A stretch of 64,000 bases of DNA from Plasmodium malariae (taxonomy: Eukaryota; Apicomplexa; Aconoidasida; Haemosporida; Plasmodiidae): positions 868,001-932,000 of the forward strand of contig NC_041788.1 in the NCBI RefSeq assembly GCF_900090045.1. Reading direction: 5' to 3'. Both the position numbers and the translations under genes were made by a program. Numbering within the stretch: position 1 is the first letter of the stretch; every line of letters begins with the position of its first letter. Shown in pieces: positions 59,262 to 64,000 of this stretch. The notes beneath the pieces were generated by a model. That model had not been told where the DNA came from. It saw only the letters and a list, made by a program, of their open reading frames with translations, and did not search any database.

Positions 59262-61113
59262 ATGGAAGTTTGACTGACTAGAAGTTTTGGAAGAATTTTT
59301 TCTTAGTTTGCCAAGTACCCTGGTAAGTAGTTTTTGTTACTACTACCACCTCCTGCTCCTGTGGGCATAGATTTGTTTATATGCATAAATGCTAATATAC
59401 GCATACATAAGCATACGCGCACACTTAAATATATATACTTACATACATACTTACATACATACAAACATACATACATTCATACATACATACACACATGCAT
59501 ACATACATGCATACATACATACATACATGCATACATACATACATATATTTATTTATTTGTTTATTTACGATTATTCATACCTGCAACCATATTTACACAC
59601 CTGTATGTACATATAAGTGCATTGCAAAGTTGTTATAATGCATGTTTTTCCATAGCTGCTATATTAATAGCCAGACAAATAACATATTGGTCTATTTTTT
59701 TTTTTACAATTTTTTATTTTTTTAAAGTAACAGTAAAAAGAATTATACCCAGTACTGTTCTTTCATGAAACATTTAAAACAAATTAAGTGTACATGTTAT
59801 AAACGGGAAAAATTATCAAGTATAAAACTATTTAAATTATTATCTTTATATTTAAAAATATACTAGCTTTAAATTAACAGTAGTCCCCAATTATCACACA
59901 TGCAATTGATGCCCACCTTTAATGAAGTAAATTATCAGACGGGTGAAAATTCACAGGAAAGTATATCTTTAAATTAATAACAATTTAAGCATAGGATAAC
60001 TCAGTCCCAGGGGAACGCTATCGTACAAGCATTCGTACATACGCACTTATATCTACCTACGTACATATATATACTTAAGTACATACACACATACAAACAT
60101 ATATAAATATGTACATATTTTCTTACGTATACGTGTGCAAATGTGTGTACCTTTTTTTTTTTTTTTTTTGCATATACGGTTTCCACACCCTTTAAACGTA
60201 AAATAAAACTTCCTATAAATTTTACAATTAAAAAAAAATAAGTAACCCAATATTCTTTTTTCTAACCAAAAATTATTCCTTATGCCCAAATAACAAAGTG
60301 ACATAAGAACGTGCTGAAAGAGATGCAGATATTTATTTTTTTATCAGATTTAATAATTAAATTTGTTAAAAAAAAAGAAAAAAACAAAAAAAAAAAAAAA
60401 ACATAAAACAAAAAGAAAAAGAAAAAGAAAAAAAAGAAACGAAGTGAGATAATTTGATATGAAATAAAACGAAAAAGCCAAAAAAAAAAAGTGTTCTCCG
60501 TTTAATGCTTTATGCTTTAGGTTTTTCGCCTTTTTTTTTTTTTTTTTTTTTTTTTTGCACGTGTACTGTTAAATGAACATTTTCAGAACCAAAAAAAAAA
60601 AAAAAAAATTTTGAGACATGAACAAATTTGAAAATATAAATGAAAAATAAGAGTAACAATACAAACAATAAATCTTTGATATATTTTTACCCCTAATACT
60701 AGAAAATAATACTTCATTAATGTGTATATATTTCATTTGATTAAAAAATTAAAACATCATGTGTAAATAGAATAATCCATCTTCTCTTTATAATGTAGAA
60801 GAGGAGGGGGAGGGGGGGAAATAAAATAAAATAAAATAAGAGTAAATGTAAAATTGACGATTAAATAAGTGCAGAAGCACTTTAAGAAATACAAATACAA
60901 ACATACGCAAAAGGTGTAGACATATTTACAAAAAAAAAAAAAAAATTTTATAAATAAAACAAATATTATACGTAATTGTAAGGTATGGTCACACATATCC
61001 CAACACTAGCTTGTTTTTATACGACCTTATATGATTTACTGTTTTCCCCTCAAATTGCATATGCATATGAAAAGGTATTATTATTTTACATTTTACATTT
61101 CAACTTTTGCATG
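59262..61113. repeat. Convergent intergenic region with CATA microsatellite
   Basis: 1.85 kb. (CATA)n with scattered G and T at about 59430-59560; poly(T) 60533-60556; poly(A) 60390-60407 and 60930-60945; GGGGGAGGGGGG at 60808-60819 is an unusual G-rich patch. Presumed 3' UTRs of the converging genes. No gene seen. Confidence 0.7.
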
Positions 61114-64000
61114 TCAACTGTTCTTATCAGAGAAGCTTTTTTTTCTACTATGTTCATTGTATTCCTCACTGTTTTCTCTCTGTGTTAACATCCCAAAGGG
61201 TAAAATTGATTGCACATACTTGTAATAAGAATTGTTTTCCTTTTTGCTTTCCGATAGGTAGCCCTTTTTTGAATCACTACTATTGGATAATAAGGAATTA
61301 ATTTTTTTTTTTATTTTCATTTTATTTTTTTTTTCTTCATTACACATGACATTAATACGTGATCCTGACTTAAAACTTGATAAGCGTACAATATCTAACG
61401 AATTTGATGAATTTTCATCTCGTTTTTTTGTGTTATTTTTTTTGGAATATATTGAAGGATTTGGTTTACTTAAAAATTTATTTGTAGTATCCTTTCTGTA
61501 TTTATCTTTTACATCCATACATATGTTATTATACATACTATCATCACCTATCCTGCTGTGAACTGCATTATAGGAATATATTGCACCCATATCATTCGTC
61601 TCTTCTTTCTTCATATCGGGGTCATTTTTTTTTTTTTTCAAATATATATTTAAATTATCAGATGAGAATGAAGAAACTCGAACATTTTTGCTTTTGTTTT
61701 TGTTTACGTCCATCTGTATATCGTTGTTTTTGTTAACGTCCATCTGTATATCGTTGTTTTTGTTAACGTCCATCTGTATATCGTTGTTTTTGTTTACGTC
61801 CATCTGTATATCGTTGTTTTTGTTTACGTCCATCTGTATATCGTTGTTTTTGTTTACGTCCATCTGTATATCGTTGTTTTTGTTTACGTCCATGTTTACG
61901 CTTTTATTTTTATTATTTTTATTCTTTTCCTTTTTATATGTTATGCTCTTTGCTTCATCATATTTGTCATAGTAGTAATACTTATTTTTACACTCTTTTA
62001 TTTCATTACTCTTTTTAAAATTATGTTCAGATATTTCATTTCCATTTAAAACGCCATTAAATAAATTTTTATTATCTTTTAAAATATCCTGGTTAGAAAA
62101 ACTGTAACCAAATCGAGGTGACTGTTTAAGAGTGTTCATATTTTTTTTATCTAATACATATTCCTCATAATCAATACTGTTATCACTGTTAATCTCTTTT
62201 AAAAAATATTCAACATCCTCATCTTTTTTTTTTTTTTTTTTTTTTCTCTTCTTCAATAATAGTACTCTTTGATAAGACATTACTTTTGTCCATTATACCT
62301 CGGCTGTTACATTGTATTCCTTTACTCTCTTCTTTAATTTGAATCTCACTCATACTTATTTCACCGCTCCTCTCTTCCTTACTGACACTTCCCTTAGCAT
62401 CTATCCGCGTTTCTGCATTCCTGGATAATATTAGTTTATCATCCATTATGCTCTCTTCCATTTCAGTGGAATTTTTTTTTTTCTCTTTCAATTTGCTTAT
62501 ATATGAGTATAACTTGTCAACTTGATTACTCATTTTTCTTCTCGAATAAACATTCTTTTTATTACTCCTATCGCTATTTGAAACGAAACTTTTAGATAGA
62601 TATTTCATGTGGTTATCATCTTCCTTATAATTGCCCTCCTTATGATCACGCACCTTTTCTGCTTCATGTTCGGAGTCCATTTTCGAATCATCAAGATCAA
62701 TCGAAACAGCACTAGTCAAAATGGCATTGTTTGCATACTTTGATTTTTTGCTTCCTTTATTTTTTGAAGCCTTAAAACTAAACTTGCCTAAATTTTTAAA
62801 AAATTTATTAAATTTATTTTTTTTATTCCCTTTTTTAATAGCACCTACTGTTGAGAATTTATCAAATTTATTATCTTCCACATTTGAATAGTAGGATATA
62901 TCAGAATTGGTACGTACACTATTTTTTTTACTATTATTTTTTATGTGCTCTTCTATGTTATTATCTACCCCTTTCTCTTCTGTTAATTTGCATTTTCTGT
63001 TCTTCGCATCCTCATTATCATGAATAACACCCTCTTCTGATTTTTCATCAAGTAAAGTTTTTTTCTCATTAACTACTTCGGAAATTTTCAATGGCTTTTT
63101 CGATATATTACTCAAGTAATTTTCCTTAACAGAATTAGCAAACATTATCGTCCCATTCTGTTGTGCGTTGTCCAGATCGCTTTTCCTTGCAGCATACTCC
63201 TTTTGTTCCTTCGCATTTTGTTCTCTTATGTTTTCTTTCTTTGCGTTTTGTGCCTTTGCCTTTTGTGTAAACGCATTTTTTTTTGAAGAAATATCTGAAC
63301 CGCCTCTACCGGTACTGCTAAATTGCGCTATTTTACTTTCTTCCTTATATTCCATCTCTGCTACTTCTTCCCCTTCTTCTTCATCCAATTCTTCCTCCTC
63401 CTCATCCGCTTCTTCGCCTTCACCCACTTCCGTTTTGCTCAATTTGTCATATCTGCTCATCATGTACATGCTATTTCCAATGTTTGATCTGCTATATATA
63501 TCATAACTGTACTCTTTCTTTAATGCTTCGATGGAAATTACTTCCCCTTTTTTCCCCTCTAAATGTAAATGATCTCCCACTTCTTTTTCTAAAATATCGT
63601 ATTCCATTTGCCAGTCATATTTATTTTCATCAGATGATGAAGATTTCTTATCCCCATTTATTTTTTGAATGGTACCATTTTCATTTGTTAACATTTGATC
63701 CTGTTTCCTACTATTTATACTGTTCTTTTTATTCGTTTTTGTATGATCCTCTTTTACATCTTCCTCTTCAGATGATTCAGATGAGGATTTGTTGCTGCTC
63801 TTTGTTTTCTCCTTACTCTTTTTTTTCCGGTTTAGATAAAATAATTTTTTAAAGGTAATCATATTACTCTTTTTGGTTTTTTTTTTCTTTTTATATTTTT
63901 CTTTTCCCATACTTTTTGAATATTTTAAAGAATAATACTCTTCATTATGAGAACTGTTCGATTTTGTTTTATGTGTTGATAAAGAATTATCTGATTTACT
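61114..64000 (-). CDS. Lys/Ser-rich unknown protein, frameshifted, 5' partial
   Basis: The frame is open to the right edge (90 bases upstream of the internal ATG at 63910 are in frame and stop-free), so the gene begins outside the window. One frame runs to 62219, ending in seven Lys, Arg, stop; the next frame runs through the same poly(A) tract and continues to TAA at 61114. Joining them needs the 22-A run (62224-62245) to be a multiple of three, so this is either an assembly or homopolymer error or a slippage site. The product is hydrophilic: Ser/Glu clusters (KSSNKSSSESSEEEDVKEDH), an acidic block, basic NKKNKFNKFFKNLGKFSFKA, and six 10-residue repeats DVNKNNDIQM. The C-terminus YVQSILPFGMLTQRE may be conserved. 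No domain recognised; from memory an unknown-function gene sits here in P. falciparum. Confidence 0.7.
61706..61900 (-). repeat. 30-bp coding tandem repeat
   Basis: Six consecutive 30-bp units encode MDVNKNNDIQ. Units differ mainly at a synonymous Val codon (GTT versus GTA before AAC), which separates two adjacent copies from the rest and suggests stepwise local duplication. Confidence 0.85.

Noticed and set aside
1..64000. tRNA or rRNA genes
   Set aside because: No TTCGA-type T-arm within a cloverleaf context and no rRNA-like GC block seen on either strand.

Overview
The window is nuclear DNA from a malaria parasite (Plasmodium). The evidence is about three-quarters A+T, long poly(dA:dT) and (TA)n tracts between genes, Asn/Lys-rich low-complexity inserts inside proteins, short T-rich introns, and a gene order that, from memory, matches the P. 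falciparum chromosome 13 block running from an MNS1-like gene to BCKDHA. The proteins are clearly not P. falciparum sequences: for example, the M1 aminopeptidase differs throughout its N-terminus and carries an extra linker. A non-falciparum species such as P. malariae or P. ovale is my best guess. I could not test this.

Layout, left to right. (1) 1-14137: the 3' end of a TPH-domain coiled-coil gene (MNS1-like), SMU1 splicing factor (-), three-exon mitochondrial ATP synthase gamma (+), AP-1 mu (+), and two-exon proteasome ATPase RPT1 (-). (2) 14138-24164: a very AT-rich stretch with a candidate structured RNA, a repeat-rich unknown gene (+), divergent cytochrome c2 (-), and a long divergent promoter with a second possible RNA. 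(3) 24165-37127: three housekeeping or drug-target genes on +: M1 alanyl aminopeptidase, V-ATPase subunit A and apicoplast malonyl-CoA:ACP transacylase. (4) 37128-50848: a large GYF-domain protein (-), a spliced helical-repeat mitochondrial-type protein (+), a probable mitoribosomal protein mS35 (-) and mitochondrial IF-2 (+). (5) 50849-57968: a 7-kb stretch with no long gene. It holds two related Val/Thr/Pro-rich microprotein genes and a possible small spliced gene, all on -. (6) 57969-64000: BCKDH E1-alpha (+) and a Lys-rich unknown gene (-) that runs off the right edge and is interrupted by a poly(A)-tract frameshift.

Organelle genes are common here. ATP synthase gamma, cytochrome c2, BCKDH E1-alpha, IF-2, mS35 and the helical-repeat protein would serve the mitochondrion, and the transacylase the apicoplast. 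These are independent monocistronic eukaryotic genes, so the clustering need not mean co-regulation.

The most interesting items are the tandem microprotein pair (51894-54006), mitochondrial IF-2 that stops before its initiator-tRNA-binding C2 domain, the structured RNA candidate at 15505-15709, a set of cryptic spliced small genes, and the A22 frameshift near the right edge. No tRNA, rRNA, CRISPR array or mobile element was seen.
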